Below, piece after piece: positions 26,333-40,139 of a DNA stretch of 64,000 bases (position 1 is its first letter; each line of letters begins with the position of its first letter). Origin of the DNA: Lampris incognitus (lineage: Eukaryota; Chordata; Actinopteri; Lampriformes; Lampridae); the NCBI RefSeq assembly GCF_029633865.1, contig NC_079214.1, positions 17,152,753-17,216,752 of the forward strand, in the 5' to 3' direction. Position numbers and translations under genes: made by a program. The notes beneath the pieces were generated by a model that saw only the letters and a program-made list of their open reading frames with translations, was not told the DNA's origin and did no database searches.

Positions 26333-27822
26333 TTACTTGTATTTGATGAGCCTGCTACCCTGGATAAGCTGTGCCGTTTCATTGGTGAGATGGCAAGCAA
26401 ACAGCAGCCAATTGCGCGGCTGCACCTTGTAGGCGAACCGCATGAAGAGCAGTGAATAGCAAGTCAGAGCTAAGAGAGAGGAAATATAAAACAAAATATT
26501 AATAGAAGTGCATTTTTAAAGCAGTGCTTACCCTTACTGGTGATGTGATATAAACAGTTGTTGTCCAGATTTATGCAAATATACAGCAATTACAGTTGCC
26601 AAATGATATAAGCATCCAAATATAGGCCTAAAGTACTTTTAAACCCCAACAGGTGAAACTAGGAAAAGGTCTAGGTGCAAACTCTTGATGTAACACTAGT
26701 CCCCCGGCTCCCCTAACTACCAAACATACAGCCAATCAGAGTAAGAGGCAATGTTGTTAATATTAGGAATTTCTTTTTACAATGTTCACACCACTGATCA
26801 AAATGAGAATAATGCTCATTTTTAAAACTCCATTACGTGATGTTTTTCTTGTCTTCTACAACACAAATACCATTTGTGAGTGATAAACAACCCTCTCCCC
26901 AGACTGAAAAACAGAAAAAAGCAAGATTCTGATATACTATGTGCAACCCCACCAGAGACAAAAAAGGGAGGTTAACCTTTGGACTAATGTTTGACTCAAC
27001 GTCATAAGTTCCAAACCATAAAATCTTATTTAAAGCAGTAAACCCAAACTATGGGGCTAAAGACACTGTGTACTGTTGGGTTTTTCATTCTGCCAGGTAT
27101 TTACCAATCCATTTAGGAATTTTCTAGCCTGGCACTAACGAAGAACCTAATTGACTACATGGCGAAATAAAGACACACCCCAAAACTAACAAAAGTAGTA
27201 TTTCATAGTTCTCCAGGACAAGAGTTGGGAAGATTTGACATCAAAATGTGCAATTCTACTTTTGCTTATGGTCTGTAGGAAAATCTGAAGTTCTGGATGA
27301 CTTCAGCAATCAACATTGGAGAAATCTGTGCAGTCTATATGGACATTGACATTCAAACCATTTAACTAGTCTTATTCAGATTGATACATAGCATTCTAGA
27401 ATCTGATAACTACAGGTTACATGAACAACTGAAAGTAAATCAAACATGAACTGGACAGAGTGTTGTTTTGTATGTTCTATATGCAAGTGGAGCAGTAAAT
27501 GTGCCTTTTTGGGTGTTTATTTAGATGCATATCTCACCAAAAGTCATTCTGCCACTGATAATCTCAGGACTCTTCTTCATATCTGAGATGGCTGCCACAG
27601 GAAGACCCCAGTTTGCTACTGGACCCCAAAAATGCTGTTGACATGCACACACACACACTTAAGCATTCTGCAAATACACTTGTTAAGAGTGTTCAGAGTG
27701 ACTATCAATAAGTGCAAATAGTATATAGTCTTTATTTGTGAATCCCATATCAAATAACCTTGGATAGAAATGTAAAACAATCGAATCAAAAACTGGAGAA
27801 AACCATAGGAACTACAAAGTGT

Positions 27823-27872
<50 letters not shown>

Positions 27873-28797
27873 GCGCAACTAACCAGTAACCCTTCCACTT
27901 TAAAACACACAGACAAAGGCAGACAGACATGTGGAGGAGGAGCTAGGGGTCAGATAAGTTGGAGTACTTACTGTGCTGTTCAGTGTTTTTTTTCCAAAAA
28001 GGCAAAAAAAAACGAGAGCAAGGGTGAGGGTGGGGGAGAGAAGGAGGGGGAGAGAGAGAGAAATAAATAAGACATTGCGATATAGGTGAGAGTGCCAAGC
28101 TATCAAAACGGGTCACACTCAGCTAAAATGAATACCACTATAGTTTGAGTTGATTAAAAAAAAATCATAAGTTCACAAAACAATCACGTAGTGCACTTTA
28201 TAGGGCCACATCATCTCTGCAGCGCTTTTGTGTACTTTTAGGTGCAAGGCCAAACTGAACTAGTTACACTTGTTTGGGTCTTGCTGGCAATCAACCGTGT
28301 GCTTTGAGTCTAGGATGTCGTATGCCTCCCTTGGTTGGTCTGGTTTATTCTCAGTTATTTCAAGCTCTCTTCTAACAACTAAAAACTACAAACATGGTCC
28401 TCACACATCAAGCTATCTACCAGATAGCGGTGTTTACAGTCAACCTCGCCGGCAAGGACGCAAACGTCACTCAGCAGCCACAAACGACCTTCATAATGCA
28501 CCGTGCAGAACATCGCAACTAGACCCAACAACTTAAAAGGGAATTGTTGTCGAATCGACATTTGTAAAATTATGCATTTATGAGGTTATCTGAATTACAT
28601 GGATAAGCTTGTGAAAAGTTAACAGCTAACGACGACTGTATGTACTGTCATGCCTCTGAGCGGCGTTCTGCGCTAGCATCGTCTGCTAATGCCCAAAAAA
28701 TGTCGCCTGAAATGTAAACGCCTTACCTCATCAAATAGTCCCTGAAGTCTTTGCTTTTCACATAGTCAATTGTTTTCCGTGCAATTGTTCCAGCCAT
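26333..28797 (-). CDS. mpc1: Mitochondrial pyruvate carrier 1, with apparent frame break at exon 1/2
   Basis: MPC1 pairs with MPC2 in the inner mitochondrial membrane and imports pyruvate (family knowledge). Exons on the minus strand: 28727-28797 ([20 protein letters not shown] then YLM), 27538-27634 ([20 protein letters not shown] then [12 protein letters not shown]) and 26337-26469 ([43 protein letters not shown]). Exons 2 and 3 join cleanly. Exon 1 ends in phase 2 (ATG AG|GTAAGG), but the only AG acceptor before exon 2 puts CAT first, which is out of frame and hits a TAG after five codons. Four bases (one CACA) that the family needs here for Ser-Thr-His seem to be missing beside a CA-rich tract. 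The 3' end is uncertain: AA|GTAAGC could be a donor, or the frame may simply read AAG TAA and stop at 26333, with AATAAA (minus) at 26234-26239. I extended the feature to that stop. Confidence 0.9.
27825..27876. repeat. (AC)n microsatellite in mpc1 intron 1
   Basis: About 23 AC units followed by GCGCGC. A second short (CA)n lies at 27645-27658, about ten bases from the exon 2 acceptor. Confidence 0.95.
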
Positions 28798-29151
28798 TTC
28801 TAAACTTAGGAGTCTTCCCGTTCAACACTACAGTGTTGGTAGCTCAACGCGTCTCTAAAGATTAGCTCAGAGGACACTTGGTCAAAGCGTAATCTTTTTT
28901 TTCTTCTTCTGTGAACCAGGCAGACCAGGCGCAGCGATGACGTACTGCTGCCCTCTATCGTTCGGAATGTGACTCACAGCGCTATTTAATTCGACTATTC
29001 GAGGCCTGCAGCGTGGGGGAAAGTCAAATACTTCCAATCACTCGAAGCTACTAATGTTTTTGAGAGCACACTATTACCCTCTGCTAAAATCAGTAAACAG
29101 GAGTCCATTTTCTTTTCTCTATTTCAGATGGAAGCAACACATGTAGCATTG

Positions 29152-29285
29152 TCTTGATGCATGCTCAATAATCCAGGTAAGAAAATCAAAGAAGCTTGAA
29201 TCAGTTCATCTGGATACAATGTTTATTGAGATACGTTTCATCACTTAACTAAGTGACGTCTTCAGTCAACCTTCGTTGAGACACA
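29152..29285. repeat. Penelope-like element terminal repeat fragment
   Basis: The block GCTCAATAATCCAGGTAAGA ... AATCAGTTCATCTGGATACA ... ATCACTTAACTAAGTGACGT matches the terminal repeats of the Penelope-like element at 48297-49205. No coding part is attached. The rest of 28798-29990 shows no other feature that I recognise, apart from the mpc1 promoter next to 28797. Confidence 0.65.
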
Positions 29286-29989
29286 TGTAGCATTGTTTCT
29301 ATTTCCACATCCCACACTCTCACTTTTCATTTAAATGTTTCTCAACCAAAACCAAGGCACTCCCTAACCCACAATGTCCCAACCTCAACCATATAAACTT
29401 AACCAGTTTCCTTCTATCGCCTCCAAAGCGCATTCTTTTCCCTTCTGATGGCTGGATGGAATATTAAAATCTGCCTTTCTTCTTTGTTCTCTGTCCCCCA
29501 CTAATCTCTGATTTCCCATAAATAACTCTGGCCTGGCTCTGTTCCCTCAAGGTCATTAAAACCGGAACTGCATCGAAACATATCACCTTATTTGGTTTTA
29601 TTTCCTTCATCCACTACAGTGCCCATAACAATGCTATAGTTTTGGCAGGGAAGATTCTATCAGGAAGTCACTTCACTTCAAGAATCTGAATTCGTGGAAT
29701 CAATCCATCCAACCCCACTTAATCCAGGGGGCTGGGAGCTGCTGCAGGAACCAATGCAAACACAGGGAGAACACGCAAACTCCACACAGACTGGCAGGGA
29801 CCCACTTCAGCACCAAAGATCACCCTTTGTTTGGGTGCTTGGGTGTTTGGGTGCAGTGTAAATCTGGAGGTAGGAGTCCACATGTCTACTCCAAGTGACT
29901 TTTAACCATAGACATTGACTCATCTGCACCTTCACTTTTCTGTTAATCCAAAATTTATAAATCAAAATTGACAGGCTCTGGCAAAAATA

Positions 29990-32905
29990 TCAGCAGATCA
30001 GCTGGCCAATACACTGGAGAAGAGGCCATATGGATGCCCAAAATCCATAGCCCAGGCCCAACCAAACTGTAACCACTCTTTTCCTGTGGGGAAAAAGGGA
30101 ATGGGTGCCAGTCAGGGCAATGGGACAACCCTTGACCGACTCAAAGGATGAGCTCCAACCCCAAAATGTTGCAGCATCAAGACTAGGTGGGGAAGACACA
30201 GCTATCAACACAGAGACAAATAGCAAATTCCACCCACCCGAGAAGATAGTTCCACTAACTGGTTGGAAGTCTCTACTGAAATGTAACATGAACGGCTATG
30301 CTCTAACCACCCTATTAGATACTGGAGTCAATGTTAGCATCACTGACCGTGCCTAGAAAGACAAATACTTACCTGGACAAGATATTCGCCCCCTCAGCAA
30401 ACTCTTGGAGAAAGACCTTATTTTGACTGCTGTCACAGGAGATGAAACATCATATGATGGATGGATAGGAGTGATAGTAAACCTACAAGGTAATGAAGAG
30501 CCAGACTTAATCATTCAAGTACCCTTCCTGGTGAGTCGACTAAAATTAGAGAGACCATTAGTTGGTTTTAATTTTATCCAGAAACTCATTAAGAGTAATG
30601 AAAGCAAATCTAAAATCATGTCCATCCTTGTCAGCCTACTTACCAGTGCTTGGGAGATTGACAGTGCTATGACAGACGCTATAATGAGTTTCACACAGGC
30701 TGAGCAGCAACAAGTAGAACAAAATGCCACATTAAAGGTAGACAAGGAAGAAATCACTATTTATCCTGGTCAGGTAGCTTATATTAAGTGTAGGACACCA
30801 GTAGATATTAATGACTCCAACTCATTTGTGTTGTTTGAGCTTAACCTAGAAACTACACCACTGGCACCGCTGAGCATTGGAGGAGGATTAATGGAGAGCC
30901 AACAGTCAGACAGACCCTCCATAAAGATGGTTGTGTCAAACCATTCTAAAAACACTGTGACCCTGCCCAGCTCAACTGTCTTAGGCACCATTGAAACCAT
31001 CGATAGAGACAGACCATCTGAGCAGCATGGCCAACCAAGCTCAGGCCAACACAGCCAACTCTTCACCACTACTGAGCTCTAACAATAGCCAACACACTGA
31101 TACTCTGTAGCACCCACCTGCGGATGTCAGCCACCTAAGTGATGAGCAACAGAGGGAGGTGAAATATGCTGTATTAGGAGTCAGGGGTCTTCACTCAAGA
31201 TGACAGGGACATGGGATGTATCCCGAGCCTAAAAATGGCAATTAATCTATAAAATAACATCCCAATTTAGCGTACATATGCCACGGTGTCCAAGCCCCTT
31301 TACAAAGAGGTTAAATAATATATCCAAGACCTGCTTGCTAAAGATAGTTAAGTCTAAGTCACCATATGCAGCACCTGTAGTCTGTGTCAGGAAAAAGGAT
31401 TGGTCCCTAAGGTTATGTATTGATTAGAGACTTCTGAATCAGAAGATAGTCCCAGACTGCCACCCACTGCCTCTCACCCAGGACCTCATAGACACCCTAG
31501 GAGGCCACACATGGTTCAGCATCCTAGACCAAGGCAAGGCCTATGACCAGGGCTACATAACTGAAGTATCCAGACACATGATAGTGTTAATCACTCCTTC
31601 TGCATGAGTGGGTGAGGATACCATTCGTGATTTCCAACACCCCCGCTGCTTTTCAGCACAGCATGGAGGAGATGTTGGACTCCTTGCACAACAACTGCTG
31701 CATACCTTACCTAGATGAAATCCTCTGCTACTCCAAGAGGGAGTACGTTGTTTCCTGAGAGCCTTGAAATCCCATGGTGTCAGGCTTTGACCAACAAATT
31801 GCCAAGCTGTTCCGGCGAGTGATCAGGTATGTGGGGAGGATGGTCTCAGCTGATGGTGTCAGGATTGACCCAAAAGACATCAATGCCATCATATCACTGA
31901 AAGAAACAAGGCCTAGCACAGTTGGTGAAGTGTGTAATTTGCTTGGGTTCCTAAGCTACATTAGAATATACACTCAAAACGTCTCCAGCATTGCAAAACC
32001 CCTTTACGGGTTGTTGAGAATGAAAGTAAGCTCTGCAGTAACACATGGGAAACCTAAAAGGGGCAGGGGAGCTCAGTTGCCTTCGAGGACCCTTGTCCAA
32101 TGGACTGATGAACACCAGAGGATCATTGAACAGCTGACTGACACTCTTTCACACCCACCGATAATGGCCTATCTAGATTTTGAACTACCATTTGTGCTTC
32201 ACACTGACGCCTCTGACCAGGGACTCGGTGCGGTGTTGTACCAGTGACAGAATGGAAAATCGAGGGTCATTGCCTATGGCTCAAGGACTCGGTCTCCTGC
32301 TGAGAAGAATTACAGCCTACACTCACAGAAACACGAGTTTCTTGCTCTGAAGAAGGTAATATGTGAGAAGTTCAGGGATTATTTGTTCTATGCACCCCAT
32401 TTCACCATATATACAGACAATAATCCTTTCACATATATGATGAGTACTGCAAAACTGAATGCGGTAGGCCACCGATGGGTAGGTGAGCTGGCAGATTTCA
32501 GATTTGATGTCAAATACAGGCCAGGAAGAGACACCGATGCTGATACTCTTTCTCGCTTCCCGATTGACACTGACACCTATGTCACTGAATGTAACGAGGA
32601 ACTCATAAGAGAGACCATCCTGACTACATGGGAAGGTTGTGAGTCTGCAAATAGGCAAGACATCGCCTATGTTGCTGCCCTGAATCTGACATCATGCTCA
32701 GAGCCACTTGTGAATGTGTCACCACTCGCCATTGCCCACAGTGAGCTGGTGGTGGCTGCAGGAACATCCACCTCTCCATGTAAAAAGCTGTCAGACGCAG
32801 GCATCCTCCCATTATGCGGCTCCAGGATCAGCCTCTACACCTACCTGAGGATCCAGAGGGACCCAGAGGGAGGACGGTCATACGCGACCCTGAGTGACCG
32901 CCGAT
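29990..32905 (+). mobile_element. Ty3/Gypsy LTR retrotransposon, degenerate internal region
   Basis: Plus-strand frames appear in Pol order. A protease-like ALTTLLDTGVNVSITD is at about 30297-30350. Frame 30405-31082 has no stop and covers the protease-RT spacer. A broken RT follows at about 31380-31760, with PYLDEILCYSK in place of the usual YLDD box. Frame 31774-32247 has YVGRMVSADGVRIDPKD and the RNase H start LPFVLHTDASDQGLGAVLYQ. Frame 32383-32907 has FTIYTDNNPFTYMM and VKYRPGRDTDADTLSRFP. Stops and frameshifts break it repeatedly. No integrase and no LTR pair were seen, and an RTE-like LINE abuts the 3' side. Confidence 0.85.
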
Positions 32906-33362
32906 GATGATGATGATGATGACTACTGCTACTTTCAGCTGCTCCCGTTAGGAGTCGCCACAGCGGATCATACGTTTCTATCTCTTTCCGTCCTCTGCAT
33001 CTTCCTCTGTCACACCAGCCACCTGCATGTCCTCCCTCACCACATCATCTTGGCCTTCCTCTTTTCCTCTTGCCTGGCAGCTCCATATTCAGCATCCTTC
33101 TCCCAATATACCCAGCATCTCTCCTCCACACATGTCCAAGCCATCTCAATCTTGCCTCTCTTGCTTTGTCTCCAAATAGTCCAACCTGATTTGTCCCTCT
33201 AATATACTCATTCCTAATCCTGTCCTTCATTGTCACTCCCAAAGAAAATCTCAGCATCTTCAACTCTTCCATCTCCAGCTCCGCCTTCTGTCTTTTCGTC
33301 AGTGCCACCATTTTTAAGCCATACAACATAGCTGGTCTCACTACCATCTTGTACTCCACCCC
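32906..33362 (-). mobile_element. RTE-like LINE 3' end
   Basis: The minus-strand frame 33045-33359 reads VRPAMLYGLKMVALTKRQKA, KMLRFSLGVTMKDRIRNEYI, RLRWLGHVWRRDAGYIGRRM and PGKRKRGRPR. It is the same family as 17004-18560. It ends in a (CAT)n tail on the minus strand ((ATG)n at 32905-32922 on the plus), typical of RTE-type simple-repeat tails. Confidence 0.85.
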
Positions 33363-33934
33363 TTTAACTCTTGCTAATAATGTTATCCAGGATAAACCTA
33401 CAAATATCTAGCAACAGTTTCCAGGTATGCATACCTTTCCAAAATAGATGGAAAACAGTCTCAGTATGAGAATCCCAGAACACACAGCTTAAATCAATAT
33501 CATTTCTGACCTTAACAAAGAAAAACCTAACCAGGTACCATCGATGAATGATTTTAAATGAAACTTCTTTAACCTTATAGACCCAAAAGAATGAGCATAA
33601 GTTTTTCACACGACTATTCCAAAAAGCTATTCCAGGTGAAAGAGAAACAACACTACACTGGTGAGTCAGCTACATCAGTAGAAGGAGCATCAAGAACAGA
33701 AGCTGGTGTAAAATCCTTAAATAACATCGACACCCCAGAAGGGATAGCATCGAAGACTATGGCAAACTGTTTAGGAGTTACAGGTTCAAGTTTAAGTTCA
33801 AGTACAACTCTATTGTCATATACAATGAAATTCTTGTGCTCTGGCTCTCTCTGCCTTAACGCAAAGGACACAAGGACATGAACATAAGGACCCCCCCCCC
33901 CAAAAAAATATTATCAGGTATCTGATAATGAAAT

Positions 33935-34272
33935 GAAAGCCACTTTATTTTGTCATTGTAGGTCACAATAAAATTTGTTTTCTGCATTTAACTCATCCTA
34001 TTGTATAGGAGCAGTGGGCAGCTGCAGCGCCTGGGGACCAACTCCAGTTCTTCTTTCCACTGCCTTGCTCAGGGGCACAGACAGGAGTATTAACCCTAAC
34101 ATGCATGTCTTTTTGATGGTGGGAGAAAACCGGAGCACCCCGTGGAAACCCACTTAGACACGGGGAGAACATGCAAACTCCACACAGAAAGGACCTGAGA
34201 CGTCCTGGGGTTCGAACGCAGGACCTTCTTGCTGTTAGGCAACAGTGCTAACCACTGGGCCACCATGCCACC
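33935..34272 (-). repeat. tRNA-derived SINE, family C, copy 1
   Basis: On the minus strand it begins GGTGGCATGGTGGCCCAGTG then GTTAGCACTG and has a B-box-like GGGTTCGAAC-type segment seen on the plus strand as GGGGTTCGAACGCAGGACC. Further copies are at 52795-53143 and 53758-54015. All share CATGCAAACTCCACACAGAA. Confidence 0.7.
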
Positions 34273-34551
34273 CATAACGTTGAAGAAATTACTGATAACC
34301 AAATAAAACAGCGTTACTATTGAATAATTGACTCGGGGAAGAGATTATATTATCGAACCATTCCTTGAAAAGTAGAGATCTGTTTTTGTAAAGTATATCT
34401 CTATTATTCTATATAGAATAGCGGTGTGGGGAAAGTTGTGCTCGTATATCATACACTGTGCACGTAACGTCTGTTTGTGGAAGTTAGAAAGGGAATCTTT
34501 TCAATGTTGTAATTGCACTCTAATAGAAATTTTAGTCCACCAATTGCAGAG

Positions 34552-34556
34552 AATAT
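34552..34556. repeat. Target-site duplication, left copy
   Basis: AATAT here repeats at 38625-38629 directly outside the other LTR. Five bases is the usual target duplication for Ty3/Gypsy integration. Confidence 0.85.
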
Positions 34557-35160
34557 TGTCACGGTTTTTCTATAGCCCGGATAACTATGGATGGAGGCGG
34601 GGACTTTTAGGTGCGACAAACCGGGCTTCACCACCGTTAGCTAGATAGCTGCGCCAATGCTAGGGCTGGCCTGCTAGTTAGCTAGTTAGCCGTGTGCTAA
34701 TGGGTTAGCAAGCTCACCTTGGGACCAGGGCTGGTGATGGAACAGGGCGGCTGAGCTCTAGGCGGGGCGGGAGATGGATGGCTGCTCTCCGGGGTGCGTG
34801 TCTCTCTCTCTCTCCGTACTCTGGCTCCGGCGTGACCGGGTGAATGTCTCTCTCAGTCTCTCTGGGGAAGCTCACGGGGGTAGTCAGCTAGCTACAGGTA
34901 CCGAGGCAGTCTGCTGCTAACACTACCACTGCTAGCCACCGTATCTGCTGTCTAGCCCAGGATACGCTAGGTTTCCCTGCTCTATCCCACGCTAAGGTGA
35001 CAGTCTACGATATGGTTGCTAAACAGTTCTGGCCTTTGTCTCCCCCGCGGTGTCTAATATAGTTGCGTCTGTGACAGCGCGAGCTAACCTGTGATTGGTC
35101 CTCTAGCTGCACGTGCCCAGTGCAACAGTCCAAGTACATCCCCAGGCATTTCCCACTACA
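34557..35160 (-). repeat. 3' LTR of the Gag-PHIP element
   Basis: On the minus strand the LTR runs from TGTAGTGGGAAATGCCTGGG to ...AAAACCGTGACA, i.e. TG...CA. Comparing line by line with 38021-38624 I find one difference (base 34561 A, base 38025 G on the plus strand). Confidence 0.95.
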
Positions 35161-35175
35161 CTGCCCCCCTCCAGC
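35161..35175 (-). other. Polypurine tract
   Basis: The minus strand reads GCTGGAGGGGGGCAG directly before the 3' LTR. This is the place and composition expected for the plus-strand primer of reverse transcription. Confidence 0.8.
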
Positions 35176-35379
35176 ACTGTTGAGTCCCTTCAACATAAAT
35201 GAACAACAGACTACAAAGATCAGTCTGATTAATCTAACACGATAAACGGGACAGAACACCCGCGAAATGAACTAGGCCCGGAACAAAGGGCGTCAAACAA
35301 ATGTGGGTGGTCGCTATCCATACTGGACTCTTGTGACTAGCCTAGTAACCCCCAAGTCAACTAGTCACGTCCGTCAAAG

Positions 35380-37845
<2,466 letters not shown>

Positions 37846-38000
37846 TTACGTGACTGCTGAAGAAATTACAGTGCTTCACAAAACGGCTGACTCACTCAGT
37901 TGCTAGCTGGGTTAGCTCACAGTGTGCAGGCTGAATTATGCCGCCATGTGACCGGGGCAGGATCCTCCGGTGTTGAGATTATGGCGAATCCCAACCTTTT

Positions 38001-38018
38001 ATCCCACTTCTGACACCA
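38001..38018 (-). promoter_or_regulatory. Primer-binding site, tRNA-Leu type
   Basis: The plus strand reads ATCCCACTTCTGACACCA, which equals the 3' end of a vertebrate tRNA-Leu including CCA. The minus (sense) strand is its complement, two bases inside the 5' LTR. Confidence 0.88.
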
Positions 38019-38020
38019 CT

Positions 38021-38624
38021 TGTCGCGGTTTTTCTATAGCCCGGATAACTATGGATGGAGGCGGGGACTTTTAGGTGCGACAAACCGGGCTTCACCACCG
38101 TTAGCTAGATAGCTGCGCCAATGCTAGGGCTGGCCTGCTAGTTAGCTAGTTAGCCGTGTGCTAATGGGTTAGCAAGCTCACCTTGGGACCAGGGCTGGTG
38201 ATGGAACAGGGCGGCTGAGCTCTAGGCGGGGCGGGAGATGGATGGCTGCTCTCCGGGGTGCGTGTCTCTCTCTCTCTCCGTACTCTGGCTCCGGCGTGAC
38301 CGGGTGAATGTCTCTCTCAGTCTCTCTGGGGAAGCTCACGGGGGTAGTCAGCTAGCTACAGGTACCGAGGCAGTCTGCTGCTAACACTACCACTGCTAGC
38401 CACCGTATCTGCTGTCTAGCCCAGGATACGCTAGGTTTCCCTGCTCTATCCCACGCTAAGGTGACAGTCTACGATATGGTTGCTAAACAGTTCTGGCCTT
38501 TGTCTCCCCCGCGGTGTCTAATATAGTTGCGTCTGTGACAGCGCGAGCTAACCTGTGATTGGTCCTCTAGCTGCACGTGCCCAGTGCAACAGTCCAAGTA
38601 CATCCCCAGGCATTTCCCACTACA
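38021..38624 (-). repeat. 5' LTR of the Gag-PHIP element
   Basis: Same sequence and orientation as 34557-35160, 604 bases, one difference. It should hold the promoter for the fusion frame; I could not point to a clear TATA box. Confidence 0.95.
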
Positions 38625-38629
38625 ATATA

Positions 38630-38786
38630 TTGTAGCGAATTCGGGGGACAACGCAACCACAGGAACTGCCGCGACCGGGAAGCAAACCCGTATCGCCCGC
38701 ACAGCAGGAGACATCGCTAACCGCTCGACTAAAGGGTCAGACCTGTCAGCCAGCGGCCAGCGTGTCTTCTTATCCATGCACGTTAC
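38630..38786 (-). repeat. tRNA-derived SINE, family B, copy 2
   Basis: Same unit as 20071-20219. It directly abuts the target duplication of the LTR element, so the element inserted at the SINE edge. Confidence 0.7.
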
Positions 38787-38849
38787 AAAATATTTGTTTT
38801 ATTATTGATATGTAATGAGAGGGCAGCATAGGTAAGCCTAGAAAGGCTC

Positions 38850-39180
38850 TCTACTTCTTTTTTTAAAGTTTTTTTTTTATTAAAGTTCTACCTTTCAAAG
38901 ACAGATCCCTTAGAAGCCACTGGTTAAATTTCCTTTGGGCTTTTTCTATGATTGGGGCAACATTTAAAGCACTTCTAGTTTTTCAGTCCTTACTGATAGA
39001 GATCCCCAAGTATGTAACTGTATCTTTGACAGGAATGTTTGACACTGAGCGAATACCAGAGTCTTTCACTGCCAGTAATTCAGATTTATTTATGTTCAAG
39101 TATAGTCCAGGACCCTTAGAGAATACATGTATTAAATCTAGAGCACAAGATACCCGAGCAGAGTCGTTTCAAAAAGGCCC
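38850..39180 (-). mobile_element. L1-like LINE ORF2, RT-region fragment
   Basis: The minus strand encodes YLNINKSELLAVKDSGIRSV, SNIPVKDTVTYLGISISKD, a stop, then ALNVAPIIEKAQRKFNQWLL and RDLSLKGRTLIKKKL. These match the post-catalytic RT region of fish L1/Tx1-like elements. The continuing C-terminal part is at 33364-34556, on the far side of the LTR element, with some sequence missing in between. Confidence 0.65.
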
Positions 39181-39269
39181 ATCGAGGTGAGACGCCGAGT
39201 TCATGGGATGATGTTCTCGTAGGGGCGGAGAGGGTTTGAAAATAAGAAAAGGAGGAGGAATACATCAAA

Positions 39270-40135
39270 TTGCTCAAGCGATTCTAGTCTGTCATTTGGG
39301 AACAGAGGAGACATATTTAATTGGGATGATAGCCGTGACAAGAAAAGACAGGATTTCCAAGGACCCACATGAAATCAGAAAGTTTGTAGGGGGAAAACAT
39401 GGAGAAGTATGATCGATTAGGATAACTAGAAGTGGGATGGTTAGGTTATCACTGGTCGTGTATTAAAGCGTCAGAGGAATGGCAATATTTAGGAGTCTCT
39501 GTGTGACTTGCTTCCCACTCAGATTAAAAGCAAAATGGAAGGGATGGCTAGGTGGCCTACCACTGTCAGTAAGGGCTGAGTCATTTCGGGATGTTGCAGG
39601 TGTGTGTAAGGCAAGAAGAATGACCAGATTCCCAGGACGACGGCAATTCTGTGTGTCTTGACCTTTGAAGGGCAATTTGCAGAAAGAGTGTAACCTTGAT
39701 TATGTAAGTTACAGGGCAAGGCCATATCAGAGAGCTCCTCTCAGATGTTTCTGCTGTCAGGAATATGGATATGTTTCTGCAGGATATAAAGGAGTCAGAA
39801 GATGTGGGAAGGACAAATGCAACGTGCAAACTTTTAAGGCTGAGAAGGCGCAAGCAAAGTGCATGCACTGCATGGGAAATCATGATACGGGGTCAGCACA
39901 GTATCCAAAAAGAATTAAGGAAGAGAAAGCGAATGAGATGAGAGCAGAAAAGAGATTTTCATATGCTGAAGCTGCTAAGAAAATGGAGTAAAACAACTAG
40001 AATGATGTAAGACAAGAAGCTAAGGAGGACAAGTCAGTCGAAAAGCATGCAGAGTTTTCCTTTTCTAAGGACCAGATGAAGTTTTTGGCAATGGTAATTA
40101 CGTGTACTGTTGACGCATAAAGAAAATCCGAGATA
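39270..40135 (+). mobile_element. Non-LTR retrotransposon ORF1 with zinc-knuckle remains
   Basis: Frames at about 39300-39660 and 39665-39991 give a Gag-like ORF1. The second contains Cys-rich knuckles (RCFCCQEYGYVSAGYKGVRR then CGKDKC; AKCMHCMGNHDTGSAQYP) followed by FSYAEAAKKME and, after a stop, MKFLAMVITCTVDA. Related to the piece at 21564-21818. Frameshifts and stops show it is inactive. Confidence 0.65.
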
Positions 40136-40139
40136 ATTA

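Larger units (their letters stand above)
33364..34556 (-). mobile_element. L1-like LINE ORF2 C-terminal remains, with SINE insertion
   Basis: Minus-strand frames near the LTR element give IGGLKFLLECNYNIEKIPFL (about 34500-34550), LSPHRYSI and NNRDILYKNRSLLFKEWFDN (34330-34430). After a SINE (33935-34272) come PKQFAIVFDAIPSGVSMLF (about 33700-33780) and VKEVSFKIIHRWYLVRFFFV then ETVFHLFWKGMHTW (33364-33609). This is the order expected for the last part of a fish L1/Tx1-like ORF2. The upstream part lies beyond the LTR element at 38850-39180. Confidence 0.65.

Noticed and set aside
27825-27876. Z-DNA or regulatory role of the (AC)n-GCGCGC tract
   Set aside because: Nothing in the sequence beyond composition supports a role.
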